Assembly (NCBI GenBank): GCA_030704615.1
Contig: CM060733.1
Span: forward strand, 27,838,001 to 27,902,000
Direction of reading: 5' to 3'
Source of the DNA: Takakia lepidozioides
Lineage: Eukaryota; Streptophyta; Takakiopsida; Takakiales; Takakiaceae
Length of the DNA stretch: 64,000 bases
Shown here: in pieces, positions 22,601 to 33,518 of the stretch
Numbering within the stretch: the first letter of the stretch is position 1
How the letters are laid out: every line of letters starts with the position of its first letter
Program-made: the position numbers and the translations under genes
Notes under the pieces: model-generated
The model's input: only the letters and a program-made list of their open reading frames with translations
Told to the model about the DNA's origin: nothing
The model's database searches: none

Positions 22601-25600
22601 TCGGTGCAGACAGTCGGGCATGCTTTGCACCTGCTAGCAGGTATTCTGAAAGGCAGCCATGCTGACCAAGTGTCCTTACATATTCCTGAGATATGCTCCA
22701 CCCTCACCGACCGCCATCTTATGACAAGCATCCAGCAGTACGTGTCTCCACTTGCCCAGAACTATGCTTCTCAATTTGTTGCTAAAGGATACACCAGAGT
22801 AGTTTAGAAGTTGACAAGCAACATGAGCATATTCAGTAGTGTGAGAGAAATGAAATGAAATGGTGCTTTATAACGTCCGCAGAAAGCTCATAGAGCTTAT
22901 GGGACAAAATGGAAGGAAGAACATGAGAGAAAATAGGAAAACCAGAGTCAGAGAAAAGAACTATTGTTCAAGTGATTGTCTAAGGGTGAATGCCTTGTGC
23001 AGGTAGGCTGCCAAACATTTCTGATCCTCATAGTGGAAGACTTTAGTGAGAGATTAGGTTCCACGGAATAGACAATGGAATCTCCCATGGATCTCATAGT
23101 ATAGGGGGCAATAGAAGAAGAAGTGTTCTTCGGTTTAAATTTCCTGGTTACGCCCTGTGCAAGCAGGACATAGGCGGTCCTCCCGCTGCAGGTTTTCCCA
23201 TCTGCCAGTCTCTATCCGTAGGTTGTGGGAGCCCACCCTGAACCGCCCCAAAGCCCTCAGGAGAGAAGGGGATAAAGAGGCCGAAAGGTAATTGGGCCGC
23301 AAGATTCTATCATCCCGGAGAACCAAGAATGTTTCTCGATAGAAATGGAGCTTTGTTGTGAGGTTGGGTAACTTTCAAGTTCTCCTGACATGTAACTCCA
23401 TGAGCTCCTTTCTAATGAGTTGGTTGCAGTCATGCCTGGATGTGATTTCCACCTCTTCTGGGTTCACTGGCAAAAGTGAAGCAATAGAGAGTCCATGGCG
23501 TTCAAAAAAGGTATCCACACGGGCATACCAGGATTGTTTGAAGCCTGCATTTTTGAGTCTCATAGATGTTGTGAGGGCCCTGGCCACAAGTCCCTTGGGG
23601 GGAAGGGCTTGTAACCTATGCAGGAAAATTGTAAACCGGAAGAGGTGCCTCAGTTTGAAGTGGCACACAGGCGAATTCTGCATTCAGTATGTGAGATGGA
23701 GTTGTGCCTCTGGCGCCAAGCATTGCTTGGAGGAAAGATGACTGCAATGTTTCCAGATTCTTTTCCCACCAGGAAACTGGGACCATTGGTGCCCAAAATT
23801 CACAACCGAAAGTGGCATTTGGGGTGACCATGCTATCAAACAGCCACTTCTTGGTAGGTGGATGGCGCAGGTGGATCTGTTTGCATTTGGCCTGAAGGCG
23901 GATGGAGACTGCCTTGCCTTTCGTCAATCTGTCCAGGGCAGTCGCTCCAAACTGGAATTTGGGGGAGTGGATAACCAGACCCAGATACCGGTAGGACTTT
24001 GACTATTTCAACCTCCCGGTTGTTGAGGAAGAATTTGCGGTCGGCCTGCCCATTAAAAAACATGATCTTGGTTTTGCTAAGGTTGAAAGAAATGAAATGA
24101 AATGAAATGGTGCTTTATAACATCCGCGGAAAGCTCATGGAAGAAAACATGAGAGAGGAACAAATCCAGAAACCACAATTAATGTTCTAGCGATTGTCTA
24201 AGGGTGAAAGCCTCTTGCAGGTAGGCTGAAAGAAAGAAACTTTATGATGTCCATGGTAAGCTCAAAGAGCTTATGGGACAATGGAAAGCAAGGAACATGG
24301 AATAAAGTGGGGCCCAAAAGTAGCCCAAAATCTTCTGTTTTATATGGAGAGATTCTGTAAGTTTGAGAGCATATGCCACCAGATATCTCTGGTCCTCATA
24401 ATGAAAGAAATAAGCTTTATAACAGCCACAGGGAGAGGAAAAAAAAAAAGTTTTAATGCAGAGAGACTTATATTCTGAAATTTTAGGCAAGACCAAGAGA
24501 TTCTGGAGTGTTAAGCAAGATCAACAGGGAGGTATAGACCTGACTCTGACAACACCGGATGGACAGGGATGTGAATGAAGGGGTGATCGCAGTTGCAGAA
24601 CAGTTGGTGAGGGCGTGGCAGTTAGAGGAGAGCAACCAAGAAGTCACAGCTATGATGTGGTTACTGCTGAACGCTGCAGCAGCTGCTGATTTCTGTTCCA
24701 GACCAATTGTAAAGGCAGGTTTACCATTATTATTCTGAAGGAATCATTTGTAAGGTTGAGAGGGATACAGTCATAAACTGACACACTTAGTGAGGATGCC
24801 ACAACCTTCCAGCAAAGGCCCCACAAGATATAAGATCAGGGCAGCCAAGGCACCGAGTTTGTAAAAGTAAAATGTACTCTAGCTTGTGTGATAGGAAGCT
24901 AACGTTGTTCAGTCTCATGTACCATCGATGTCTCTGAGGTGCTCTAGACTTCCCCTTGCAATTGAATTTGATTTTCAAGCCTGGTTAGCTCTCACGTGGA
25001 ACACAAAAAGTTCTCTTCTCAGTGTCATCTTCTCCCCTTTTTTTCCCCAAATATAGAAAGGAGCAAGTGAATGGATAGTAAGCTTGCCCAATCACAACAG
25101 ATCAACCAAAACGATGTTAAAGAGCTAAAGCCACATCATCTGTTGTTGCTTCCTGCAAACACAGGCTGAAACAGTTTTAAAAGGCCTGGCTGTTGCATCC
25201 GGATTCGAATCAGCTGAAGTGATGGTTGCCACAAACATGGATGACATGTTGGAGATATTGCCCCACCCTCGAGTTTGGGCTCTTCGCTCCTTGGATGCTC
25301 TGGTCTATTCCAGCCTCCTTCGAGCAGCCACTTTGGTGAATGTGGACACACTGGGAAAGTGCGCACTAAGTGTCTTCATTAGTAATTTACAGTCACCTAT
25401 CAGATGCTGCTGTTTTGCTTCTTACACATGAAGGGAAATAGAGAGAGGTGTAGGTTTACTTTACCATTCCCAACATAGCTAGGGCGTCCTGCAAATTTGT
25501 GACCACATAGGATACTGATGACATGCCCAACCCAGTTGCTTGTTTCCATAGAGAGAAAAGGTAAGGCTAATGTCCAAGCAGACGGACCTCTGACACCTTA

Positions 25601-27500
25601 GACACACCATTGCCTTTCAGTTGAGGCATCAATGCTTTTTCATTTTTGTGGGAATTGGAACCATGCCTCCTTGTTGTCACACCACGTAGTATTAACCAAA
25701 CTTGGCAGTAACGATTTTATTCAATCGCAGGTTGGTCGATTCATTCCAAAGCTGCATCAGAGAGTCTGTTGATGATGATGTGAAATTGCGGTCAGTAGTT
25801 TCTGGCAACCTTTCTACATTGTCGCACCTTCATCAATTCATCAGTTCATTCACTGCTTTGACACCAGAGGTCTGCCGATTAGCAGTACTAAATAGTGTTG
25901 TAGGTCAAGTGAAACAAAGTATGCACCCCAAGAAGAGGACATTTTCTTTATAGTTTATGTGAGATATTGGCTTTTATCTCCTATCAGAGGTACAAGAGAG
26001 TGGTCATTAAAATCCAAATCATATGTTTGGTACCAGGCTGTTGCATGAAGTGCAATTGATGTTAACAACAGGACCGAGTGAGTGGGCAAATGGAAAGAAA
26101 CATCTTGGGCATCTTCTGGAGGGTTTTTTGCTGCCTTGCTTGAAGCATGGGGAATCACTGCTTTTTCCCACCCTTGAGGCCATTCAAGCAATTTTGTCCA
26201 AATCTTGGCCAACATCTCTCACATCTAAAACATCATTTCGTGATGCTCTTGAGAACCTTATGGGTTCTGTTGAGCGATGTTTCCACAACTCCAGAGATCA
26301 AGATCAGGGTGGAAACAGTCACAGTGTACAACATGAAGGGCAAGAAGATCAAGTCCAAGAGAAAAGAGAACAAGGTGACGCAGTTGAAGGTGACAAATCT
26401 CGGTGCCAACCGGATCTAGGTGCAGCAGAACAAGATGAATGTCACAAAGAGGGAGATGAAAGTGGCCAAAGCAAAAGCGTTGAGGACCAAAGAGCAGACA
26501 GCATACAACCACATCGTAGAAAACGTGAAGGCAAAGATAATCCAGTTGCTGAAAAATGTAGAGGTAAGATGTCCATCCCTTCTAGACCTGGTCATCAACA
26601 TGCATGTACAAATTTTGTTACACACCTTGATAGTTTGATAATCAGAGTTATACTAGTGCAAATCTCGGGGTCGTTCCCCCTGGTCTGTTTATTTGTACAC
26701 AAGGAAGTATCTCTGTGCACATGATTGTACAAGGCTGCCATTCTTTACCTGCTCGTTTCTATGTTTCAGGAACAATGGTCTTTCTGCTCGACAAAATGAC
26801 TCGTGGACTTGGCAGTGATTGATCTTTCACAAACTGCTGGCAATCTAATATCAATGCATATGGCATGTGAACCATAGCCAATATAGCAAGGCATTGTTCG
26901 GGTGGATGCCCTCAAAGCCTTTCTTGGTACAATTTCGAAGCTGGCAGTGTTCCCAAGCAAGCTGCCTGTTTCTTACACCCCACAGCAATAGCATTCAACG
27001 TCATGTTAGCTTTCATAACGTAGCCGGTCACTCTCTCCTTGTTGATTGATACCTTGGGTCGAGATTATTTTATGTTCACATCTTTCTCTCTCATAACAAA
27101 AGACATCGCATTCTTCAAATCTTTCCTCCCTACAGCAACAAAATATGCAGTGAGTTATCACTTACCAAGACAACCCTGCTGGTGCGAAAACACTGCTTCA
27201 ATGAAGGGTGTCCGTCTAGCGATGGATGCCTGTGCAACACAACAGGAGCCGATGGAGGTTATGGCAGTTTCCATATACAGCCCCTAGCATCGCCTAAGGT
27301 GCATCCACTTAACCTCCCGTTCAGACTCCAGCCAAGCCATTGTAGTTGTGTTGGGCAGTGTCCCTGCCAGGACAGCTGGGAGGGCCAGTCGCACTGCCTT
27401 GGAGAAATGCTTCTCAAATGAACCTGTTACAAGAGGACTGAAATCACCTGTGGATGTACATATGCGCCTGGTCCTTGACATTGATGCTCCTCTGACACCC
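16665..27500 (+). CDS. DNAAF5: dynein axonemal assembly factor 5 (HEATR2), multi-exon
   Basis: HEAT-repeat protein that helps fold and preassemble axonemal dynein arms in the cytoplasm. Exons I support: 16665-17782, 18206-18332, 18738-18908, 18994-19035, 19457-19602, 19932-20031, 20211-20335, 20458-20504, 20660-20729, 21010-21119, 21746-21969, 22502-22737, 24567-24708, 25165-25358, 25731-25869, about 26029-26308 and 26891-about 26960. Up to 25869 the phases of adjoining exons match and most sites are GT/AG by eye; the join into the 26 kb exon is unsettled. Matches to remembered animal DNAAF5 include 'NRYRVRVAALKAIH', 'RNASVREELLRTIASWL', 'VSLSW' joined to 'YEEENEKEVKD', 'RPCLGARIMVKSVAAIIL' and 'IVRVDALKAFLG'. 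The start is the first ATG of exon 1; about 265 residues of charged sequence precede the first HEAT repeat. The last HEAT repeats are not resolved, so the 3' end is approximate. Confidence 0.82.
19085..19425 (+). mobile_element. LINE 3' end in DNAAF5 intron 4
   Basis: Reads 'FFYCPLYYEIRGR.HCLFRG', 'KSSTMRIRNAWQL', the tail end of a LINE polyprotein also seen at 22845-24088. It ends with 'cccataagctctttgaggtt' and an 'atttcatttc' tail. Confidence 0.75.
21236..21400 (+). mobile_element. short LINE 3' tail in DNAAF5 intron 10
   Basis: Shares 'gtcccataagc.ccttgagct', 'ttccgtggatgt' and 'atttcatttctc' with the LINE ends at 19400 and, inverted, at 22850 and 24100. Only the untranslated 3' end is present. 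Confidence 0.65.
21400..21640 (+). repeat. interspersed repeat, copy 1 (inside DNAAF5 intron 10)
   Basis: Contains 'gccctggtcctgttgggg', 'ggcagctcacatacagcaa', 'gaggatatctgg', 'aacctgaacta' and 'accaaggtaagtcac'. Related copies lie inverted at 39640-39985 and 43625-43805. It looks like an exon with a donor, but DNAAF5 reads through correctly without it. Confidence 0.6.
22845..24088 (-). mobile_element. LINE, 5'-truncated, in DNAAF5 intron 12
   Basis: Minus strand, from right to left: end of reverse transcriptase ('YRYLGLVIHSPKFQFGATAL', allowing a frame break), 'RLQAKCKQIHLRHPP', 'MVTPNATFGCEFWAP', then a zinc-binding region 'GSHNLRIETGRW..LQREDR' with 'LCPACTGRNQEI'. The 3' end at the left carries the 'gaaatgaaatgaaatgg' tail. 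Frames are broken. Confidence 0.8.
24089..24560 (-). mobile_element. series of truncated LINE 3' tails
   Basis: Three short copies in the same orientation begin at about 24091 ('gaaatgaaatgaaatgg'), 24231 ('aaagaaactttatgatgtcc') and 24406 ('gaaagaaataagctttataa'). Each has the family's 'ctttata.c.tcc' stretch, and the second also has 'gagcttatgggaca'. Together with 22845-24088 they make up most of this intron. Confidence 0.65.
26309..26890 (+). other. DNAAF5 intron 16 with a lysine-rich open stretch
   Basis: The phase of the exon ending at 26308 matches the exon from 26891, so I read this as intron. It nevertheless holds overlapping open frames, one lysine-rich ('MKGKKIKSKRKENK', 'KMNVTKREMKVAKAKAL'), and the copy at 31085 keeps the same lysine-rich frame ('MKGKKIKAKREKG'). 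Coding status is therefore open. Confidence 0.4.
27115..27290 (+). repeat. segment with an inverted copy at 41740-41935
   Basis: Shared stretches include 'cctccctacagcaacaaaat', 'gttatcacttaccaag', 'gggtgtccg' and 'tgcctgtgcaacacaaca'. One frame ('MKGVRLAMDACATQ') resembles a HEAT helix expected near the DNAAF5 C-terminus, but a dispersed repeat is equally possible. Confidence 0.6.
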
Positions 27501-27583
27501 TTGTAACTTCCATTATTGATCTCACCTTCATCTCTTGTCACACCTGCCAGTTGCACCGGCTTCCATGTTTGATAGCAGCACTG

Positions 27584-29794
27584 TCAAGTCCCAGCCTGCT
27601 GTGTATCCCACTTCAGAAGGTGATTTGCAGCGCACTCTGCTAGCTGCACATCACCATGCATCTTGCAGGCAGCAAGCAAGGTCCCCCACACAGAAGCATC
27701 TGGTTCCATTGGCAGCTTTTTAATGAAGTCTTCTGCCTCATCCAATCGCCCGGCACGGCCAAGAAGGTCCACCATGCAGCCACAATGCTCCACCGTGGGA
27801 GTGAGGCCATGATCACGACTCAAGGAGTCAAAATAGTGATGGCCTTCATCCACTAGGCCCACATGGCTACATGCAGAGAGAATAGATATAAAGGTGATAC
27901 CATCTGGCTTCAAGCCTTCCTGTTGCATCTGTTCAAATAGTTGCATAGCCTCCCTACTACACCCATGCTGGGTACTGCCTGCAATCATCACATTCCACGA
28001 GATGACATTTCTTTGAGCCATATTGTCGAACACTTGACATGCCTCCTTGAGGCTTCCGCATTTGGTATACATGGCAGCAAGGGCAGTCTCCAGAATGATG
28101 TCTGGCACAATTCCAGCTTTAATGATGTCAGCATGGACCTCTTTGCCCTTTGCTAGTGCTGCCAAGCTGGTACATGCATTGAGCACACAAGTGAACGTGA
28201 CCCTGTCGGCCGTCACACCTTTTTGTTGCATTTGCTCATAGATCTCGAAAGCTTCCCTACCACATCCATGCTGCGCATATGCTGCAATCATCACACTCCA
28301 TGATACTGCATTCCGTTCCGCCATATTGTCAAACACCTGTCTCGCATTGCTTATACTTCCACATTTGGCATACATGTCAACAAGAGCAGTCTCTAGAATG
28401 ATATCGGGTGCAATTCCAGCTTTAGAAATGTTGGCATGGACCTCTTTCCCTTCTTCCAGTGCTCCTACACTGGCACATGCATTGAGAACGTAAATGAATG
28501 TGACCCTGTTGGGCATCACCTCTTCCCGATGCATTTGCTTATAGACACTGATGGCCTGTCTACCACACCCATGCTGAGCATATCCAGAGATCATCGCACT
28601 CCATGAGACCACATTTCGTTCAACCATATTGTTGAACACTTCAAGTGCATCCCTCATGCTCCCGCATTTGGCATACATGTCAACAAGGCTATTCTCCACA
28701 ACAAGGTCTGGCACTATTCCACTTTTGCTCATGTCAGCATGGACCTCTTTGCCCTTTGCCAGGGCTCCTAAGCTGGTACACACATTGAGAATGCATGTGA
28801 ATGTCACCCTGTCGGCCATTACCCCCTCCTGTTTCATTTGCTCATAGATCTCCACAGCATCCCTACCACACCCGTGCTGGACATATGCTGCAAGAATCAC
28901 ATTCCATGAGACCACAGTCCTCTTAGCCATCTTGTCAAACACATGACGAGCATCCTCTACACTCCCGCATTTGGCATACATGTCAGCCAGAGTATTTTCC
29001 AGGATGACATCTGGCACAATTCCCCATTTGTCCATGTCAGCATGCACTTCTTTACCCTTTTCCAGGGCTCTTAAGCTGGCACACACATTGAGAAGGCAAA
29101 TGAATGTGACCTTGTCTGGCATCACCCCTTCCTGTATCATTTGCTCATAAATACCGAAAGCCTCTCTGCCGCACCCATGCTGAACATACCCTGCAATTAT
29201 CCCATTCCATGAGACCACATCTCGTTCAGCCATATTGCTGAACAGTTGATGTGCATCTGTTACCCTCCCACATTTGGCATACATGTCAGCAAGGGTGTTC
29301 TGCAAAATGATATCTACTACAATTCCACTTTTGCTGATGTCACAATGGACCTGTCTGCCCCTTTCCAGGGCCCTTAGGCTGGCACATGCATTGAGGACGC
29401 AAGTGAACGTGACCTTGTCTGGTGGCACCTTCTCCCATTGCATTTGCTCATAGATCTCCAAAGCCTCCCTACCACAACTACGTTTGGCATAACCTCCTAT
29501 CATTATATTCCACGTAAACAAATCGCGTTCAGGCATTTTGTCAAACACTCGGCGAGCATCCATTAGGCTCCCGCACTTGGCATACATGTTGACAAGGGTG
29601 TTGAGTAGAAAGATGCTTGGCTTGCATCCACTTTGGATAATGTGGGCATGCAGCTGCTTGCCCCCTGCTAGGTCTTTCATTTTGATGCATTCCTGCAAGA
29701 GGTAGCCATAAGTATTGGAATGTTCCTGAATGCCAGGGTGATTCCAAACATGCAGCGCCTCTTTCAGCCGTCGTGCCTTAGTTAGTGTCCTCAT
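27584..29794 (-). CDS. PLS-class PPR protein 2, truncated E motif
   Basis: Intronless 736-codon gene with ATG at 29794. Six ~101-residue P-L-S modules follow a short lead ('LTKARRLKEALHVWN'). Typical segments: 'KQLHAHIIQSGCKPSIFLLN', 'MYAKCGSLMDARRVFDKMPE', 'RDLFTWNIMIGGYAKRSCGR'. The end has 'HYFDSLSRDHGLTPTVEHCG', 'DLLGRAGRLDEAEDFIKKLP' and 'ACKMHGDVQLAECAANHLL', then leaves the family pattern ('KWDTQQAGT') and stops, so most of the E motif and any DYW domain are missing. Expected role: binding of organelle transcripts, with an editing function needing a partner that brings the deaminase. It is convergent with DNAAF5 and its stop lies close to where the last DNAAF5 exon should be. Confidence 0.88.
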   Translation of the reverse strand: MRTLTKARRLKEALHVWNHPGIQEHSNTYGYLLQECIKMKDLAGGKQLHAHIIQSGCKPSIFLLNTLVNMYAKCGSLMDARRVFDKMPERDLFTWNIMIGGYAKRSCGREALEIYEQMQWEKVPPDKVTFTCVLNACASLRALERGRQVHCDISKSGIVVDIILQNTLADMYAKCGRVTDAHQLFSNMAERDVVSWNGIIAGYVQHGCGREAFGIYEQMIQEGVMPDKVTFICLLNVCASLRALEKGKEVHADMDKWGIVPDVILENTLADMYAKCGSVEDARHVFDKMAKRTVVSWNVILAAYVQHGCGRDAVEIYEQMKQEGVMADRVTFTCILNVCTSLGALAKGKEVHADMSKSGIVPDLVVENSLVDMYAKCGSMRDALEVFNNMVERNVVSWSAMISGYAQHGCGRQAISVYKQMHREEVMPNRVTFIYVLNACASVGALEEGKEVHANISKAGIAPDIILETALVDMYAKCGSISNARQVFDNMAERNAVSWSVMIAAYAQHGCGREAFEIYEQMQQKGVTADRVTFTCVLNACTSLAALAKGKEVHADIIKAGIVPDIILETALAAMYTKCGSLKEACQVFDNMAQRNVISWNVMIAGSTQHGCSREAMQLFEQMQQEGLKPDGITFISILSACSHVGLVDEGHHYFDSLSRDHGLTPTVEHCGCMVDLLGRAGRLDEAEDFIKKLPMEPDASVWGTLLAACKMHGDVQLAECAANHLLKWDTQQAGT

Positions 29795-30558
29795 ATCCCC
29801 AGAATTGCCAAAGGAGATCTTGTCGATCCCTCTCTTGGTCCTGTTTCAAAAGCAGTGGTGATGGTGCAGGTACCTGATTCCAACAATTTTGCCTGATTCA
29901 GCTCTGCCATCCTGCATACTTCCTAGTCATAAACATTCTCTCCAACTCAAATAAGACATCCGAGCTCCTAAATACTTCAAAGAAAGATCTGTTGAGGACA
30001 GGGTTCTTTTCACAAATGAACAAGGTAGAAACTACTTCCAGTGGACACCTTTAAAGCTAAACTGTACTAATACTACCTGTTGTCTGCACCCATAAATCAT
30101 CATTGATACCGTACCCGTTTGGCTCGCTCCATGGCATACATCAATAGTAGAAGCGTCCAAGAATCGTACTCGACCTTGTATCACGGCAGGCAGCTCTGCT
30201 TGTACCCAAGTAGGGTTTGACCGAACCCCAATTCATAGGAACTCTTTTTTGTGCTTAAAGCTGAAGTGTGGTGATCTTGGAATTTTCTGTGGAACCACCA
30301 GTGGGCAGCTAAACAGCCATAACTTCCACCCCAGCTAGACTAGGCCATAACTTCCTTCCCTACAACAGGGTATAACTTTGAAAAATCTTGATAACCTGCT
30401 GCTTTCTTTTGATGAAGAGCAGAAATGTCATTGCTTTGAGCAACTTACGGAATTCCAGTTCACAAAACATCAGCATGGCTCCAATCACAACCCCTCCTTG
30501 ACAAACTCTTTCACCTCCTAGCTGAGCTAGCCTCACCATCTCACACCTGTGATCCTAC
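29795..30558. other. 5' flank of PPR gene 2
   Basis: No gene or repeat that I can name. Presumably holds the PPR2 promoter, but no motif stands out. Confidence 0.35.
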
Positions 30559-31885
30559 AAATGTTTGGCAAGCTTAACTGGCAAATTGCTGAGGCAACAT
30601 AACCGCCACAATGCGCAGTGCTCAGACGTAGTACTGATTTCACAGTATGTGAAATTTAAAAGAAGTAAATGATACGCGGGTCTACCTTACTCTGAAGATA
30701 TTGACGACATTCACTCACTAGCAGGGACACCCTTGCCCCATCCAACGTCAGTTCACCTTCTTGAGCTTCCTGTAGACGTTCTGAAGTGGCTCTTTAGTTG
30801 TGTTTCTGTTCTGTGTGTTCCTTATGCCCATCTGGATTCCCAGGAATAAAATAAACTTTTTCCTTTCCTGATCCAAATCATGTGTTTGGTGCCTTTGCAT
30901 GAAGTGCAACTGATGTGAACGATAGGTGCAAGCGTTTGTGCAAATGGAAAGAAACATATTGCGCATCTTCTGGAGAGTTTTTCACTGCCTTGCTGAGGAA
31001 TCGCTGCTTTTTCCCACCCGTGAGGCCATCCACGCAATTTTGGCCAACATCTCTCACCTCTTAAGCTAAAATACCATGTAAAATATGAAGGGCAAGAAGA
31101 TCAAGGCAAAAAGAGAAAAAGGTGCCACGTCTCTGTGCCAAGTGCAGCGGGACAAGATGAAAGCCAGAAAGCGGGAGATGAAAGCCATCAAAGCAAAAAT
31201 AGACGAGGATCAGAGCGTAATACTACGTCAACATGAAGGCAAAGATAATCGAGTTGCTTCTAGACCTCGTCTTCAAATTTTGTTGCACACTCTTCATAGT
31301 CTGCTGATCGACACAGCAATCCTTGAGGTTACTTTCCATGTAAACCCGTTCCCGTTCTATGACGTCATACAAAAATGGGTTTGACCACGGGTCACTCCTC
31401 CCCTTTCCGTGCACCACCATGGCACGGAAGCGGGACTCCACCGGCACTCTTGCAGGTGTGTGACCCACTTCTTCCTCGCACCCTCGACTTTCCTGGTTTT
31501 CCCGCGCTTTATTGTATCTGTAGGCACATCTTCCTGTTGTGCACAATGTGACCGTCCTCCTCCACACGCTATACAAATTTATGGATTTCAACTTTGAGAT
31601 GTCGGCGTTCACTACCCCTTCCCGTCCCCATGGTTGCGAGGGCATGAGCATGGTTACTCATGCTCTTGCAAATCTCATGGTCATTCCCCTTGGTCTGTTT
31701 ATTATATACAAGGAAGCAATTTCCATGCACACTTGTTCAACTATTCTTAACCCACTTGTTTCTGTGTCTCAAAGGTGTTCTTGCTCGACGAAATGTCTCG
31801 TGGACTTGGCAGTGATTGATCTTCCCCAAAGTGCTGGCAATCAAGAATCAATGCCATTCAGCAAGACATTGTGTGGGTGTAGGTA
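30559..31885 (+). pseudogene. internally deleted DNAAF5 pseudogene fragment
   Basis: Three colinear blocks match the DNAAF5 locus: 30559-30800 with 20893-21175 (end of intron 9 and exon 10), 30869-31330 with 26010-26620 (exon 16 region), and 31640-31885 with 26655-26915. About 4.8 kb between the first two blocks is missing and about 0.3 kb of unrelated sequence sits at 31330-31640. The exon 10 copy has deletions that break the frame ('gaaatttaaaagaagtaaat' where the gene encodes 'YEEENEKEVKD'). The introns are present, so this is a DNA-level duplication, not a retrocopy. Confidence 0.8.
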
Positions 31886-32700
31886 GCTGCAGTTTTGACA
31901 GCTCATGTTACCCCGGAATAGATAACTGAAGGGATACATTTGTTCATACCGACTTCTCAACGTCCAGGCCATTCCCTGTTGCCCATTTACACCCTGCAGA
32001 ATATTGCACTAACATACTGGTTTCAACTTGCAAAACCACATAAGTAGTGTGAATTATCATTGCACACTACTGAAGGGCAAGCCCAGCCAACCCACAGCAC
32101 TTGGAGGCATCATATTTGAATTGCCTTAAGATACTGTCCTGGACTAACCAGAAACAGAATTACAACAAAAAATTGGAGATGCTTTGGGATACACATCCAA
32201 TCAAAGAAGGTCTGCCCCTTTATAGTTCAATCTCAAATCATACAGTGTGATTGCATGTTATCATAAGAAAACAGTACTTTGTCACATTCAACCCAACTTC
32301 ACTGCGTGGGATGTTACCTTCCACAAATGCTAGCAAGCAGTGGAGAATCATTGTGTCACCAGCTTTCACTTGAATCAGAGGAAATAGAAATGTAATCCAA
32401 GATACCCAACTCATTTGTGTAGACCCTCCTCAGTACCTCAGTCCGAAGCCTTTGGTAAGAACCTGGTAAACCGATCGAGACTGAAGAGACATCTAAGATG
32501 AACTTTGGAGGCAATTTGTACACTTGAATGTCACCCATGACGTTTGAGAATTGCTAGTCCTGGAGGCATGTGTCCTTGGCATGAGCTTGGCATGCTTCAA
32601 CAGAAGATAAACTTCACAATATGGATTTGCACACTACAAGGAACCCTGATGACATGGCTAAACTGCCAAATACAAATGACAGAGTAAACACACGAGAAGA
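31886..32700. other. no gene seen
   Basis: A 60-codon minus-strand ORF at 32356-32538 has no recognisable family. Part of this stretch may be the 3' untranslated region of the PRAT-like gene that ends at 32701. Confidence 0.35.
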
Positions 32701-33518
32701 TTACAAAGGAGGATTCTGTCGATCATACACAGTAGGAGGATATTGAGCAGGGCGGAGGTAATCCCCTGCTGTGGCTATAGCAGATACAAGGACTGCAGTG
32801 CCTAGCATCTTGGCAGCATTCCCTGTTCGGGCTGACACCAGAGCTCCTGTGATGGCCCCCGATATGCTTGCATTCGCCTGGCCAGGGCGATTAATTAGGT
32901 AACATCCAGGAAAGGCCATGATCTAACAAAAGCGTGGTAACCTCAAAGACCAAAGCAATTGCTACAACCTTTTAGGCAAGCATCAGCTTGCAGTAATGGT
33001 GCATGTGGTGCTTAGCCTGTCTTTCTTCTCAATTAAAATTGTCCAAACAAAATGCCTGTATTTGCAAGAAGATGTACAGGTGCCAAAGGAGGTCATTACA
33101 AACATTGATAAAGGATAGCAGCTCACCCAATCCCTTTTCCTCCTCACAGTCTCCACCCCGCAATTCAATCCCAAATATGCACCTGCAAAACATCCTGCGA
33201 CCCTTCACACAGATGTCAGTCAGAGCTTGGACAGTACATTTCAACTCGTGTTCACAGAGTATCCAGCCGCAGTTTAATGGGAAAGAATAACTTAACAAAC
33301 AGATGAGATGTGGAAAACCGTCTGGAGACGAAGAAGTCTGCATAGAGGAGTGCATGGGTGTGTGAAAGAGGGAGAGAGAGGAAACACAGGACTTTTAAGA
33401 CTGCAGAATCATTCCTTCAGAAACCCAGATGAGAATGCAAGGCAAGAGACTTGGGATGCAGAAAAGAAACAAGGCTGAACTTACCCCATCCAAGGCCATT
33501 CCTCGCGATAGACTTCAT
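32701..33518 (-). CDS. Tim17/Tim22/Tim23-family (PRAT) membrane protein, 3' exons
   Basis: Three exons with matching phases: 33518-33485, 33182-33127 and 32877-32701. Joined they give 'MKSIARNGLGWGAYLGLNCG', then 'VETVRRKRDWANASISGAIT', then 'GALVSARTGNAAKMLGTAVL', and end with 'YDRQNPPL' and a stop. A glycine-rich helix, a basic 'RRKRDW' turn and a second glycine/alanine helix are the hallmark of the PRAT family, which includes Tim17/22/23, OEP16 proteins and the complex I subunit B14.7. The protein should sit in a mitochondrial or plastid membrane. The first exons, to the right, are not identified, so the exact member is unknown. Confidence 0.65.

Noticed and set aside
25731-25800. Apparent frameshift in a DNAAF5 exon
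   Set aside because: Moving the previous donor to 25358 restores the frame and improves the match to the family.
31355-31370. 'tatgacgtcata' palindrome as a regulatory site
   Set aside because: A single CRE-like site in an insertion within a pseudogene has no supporting context.
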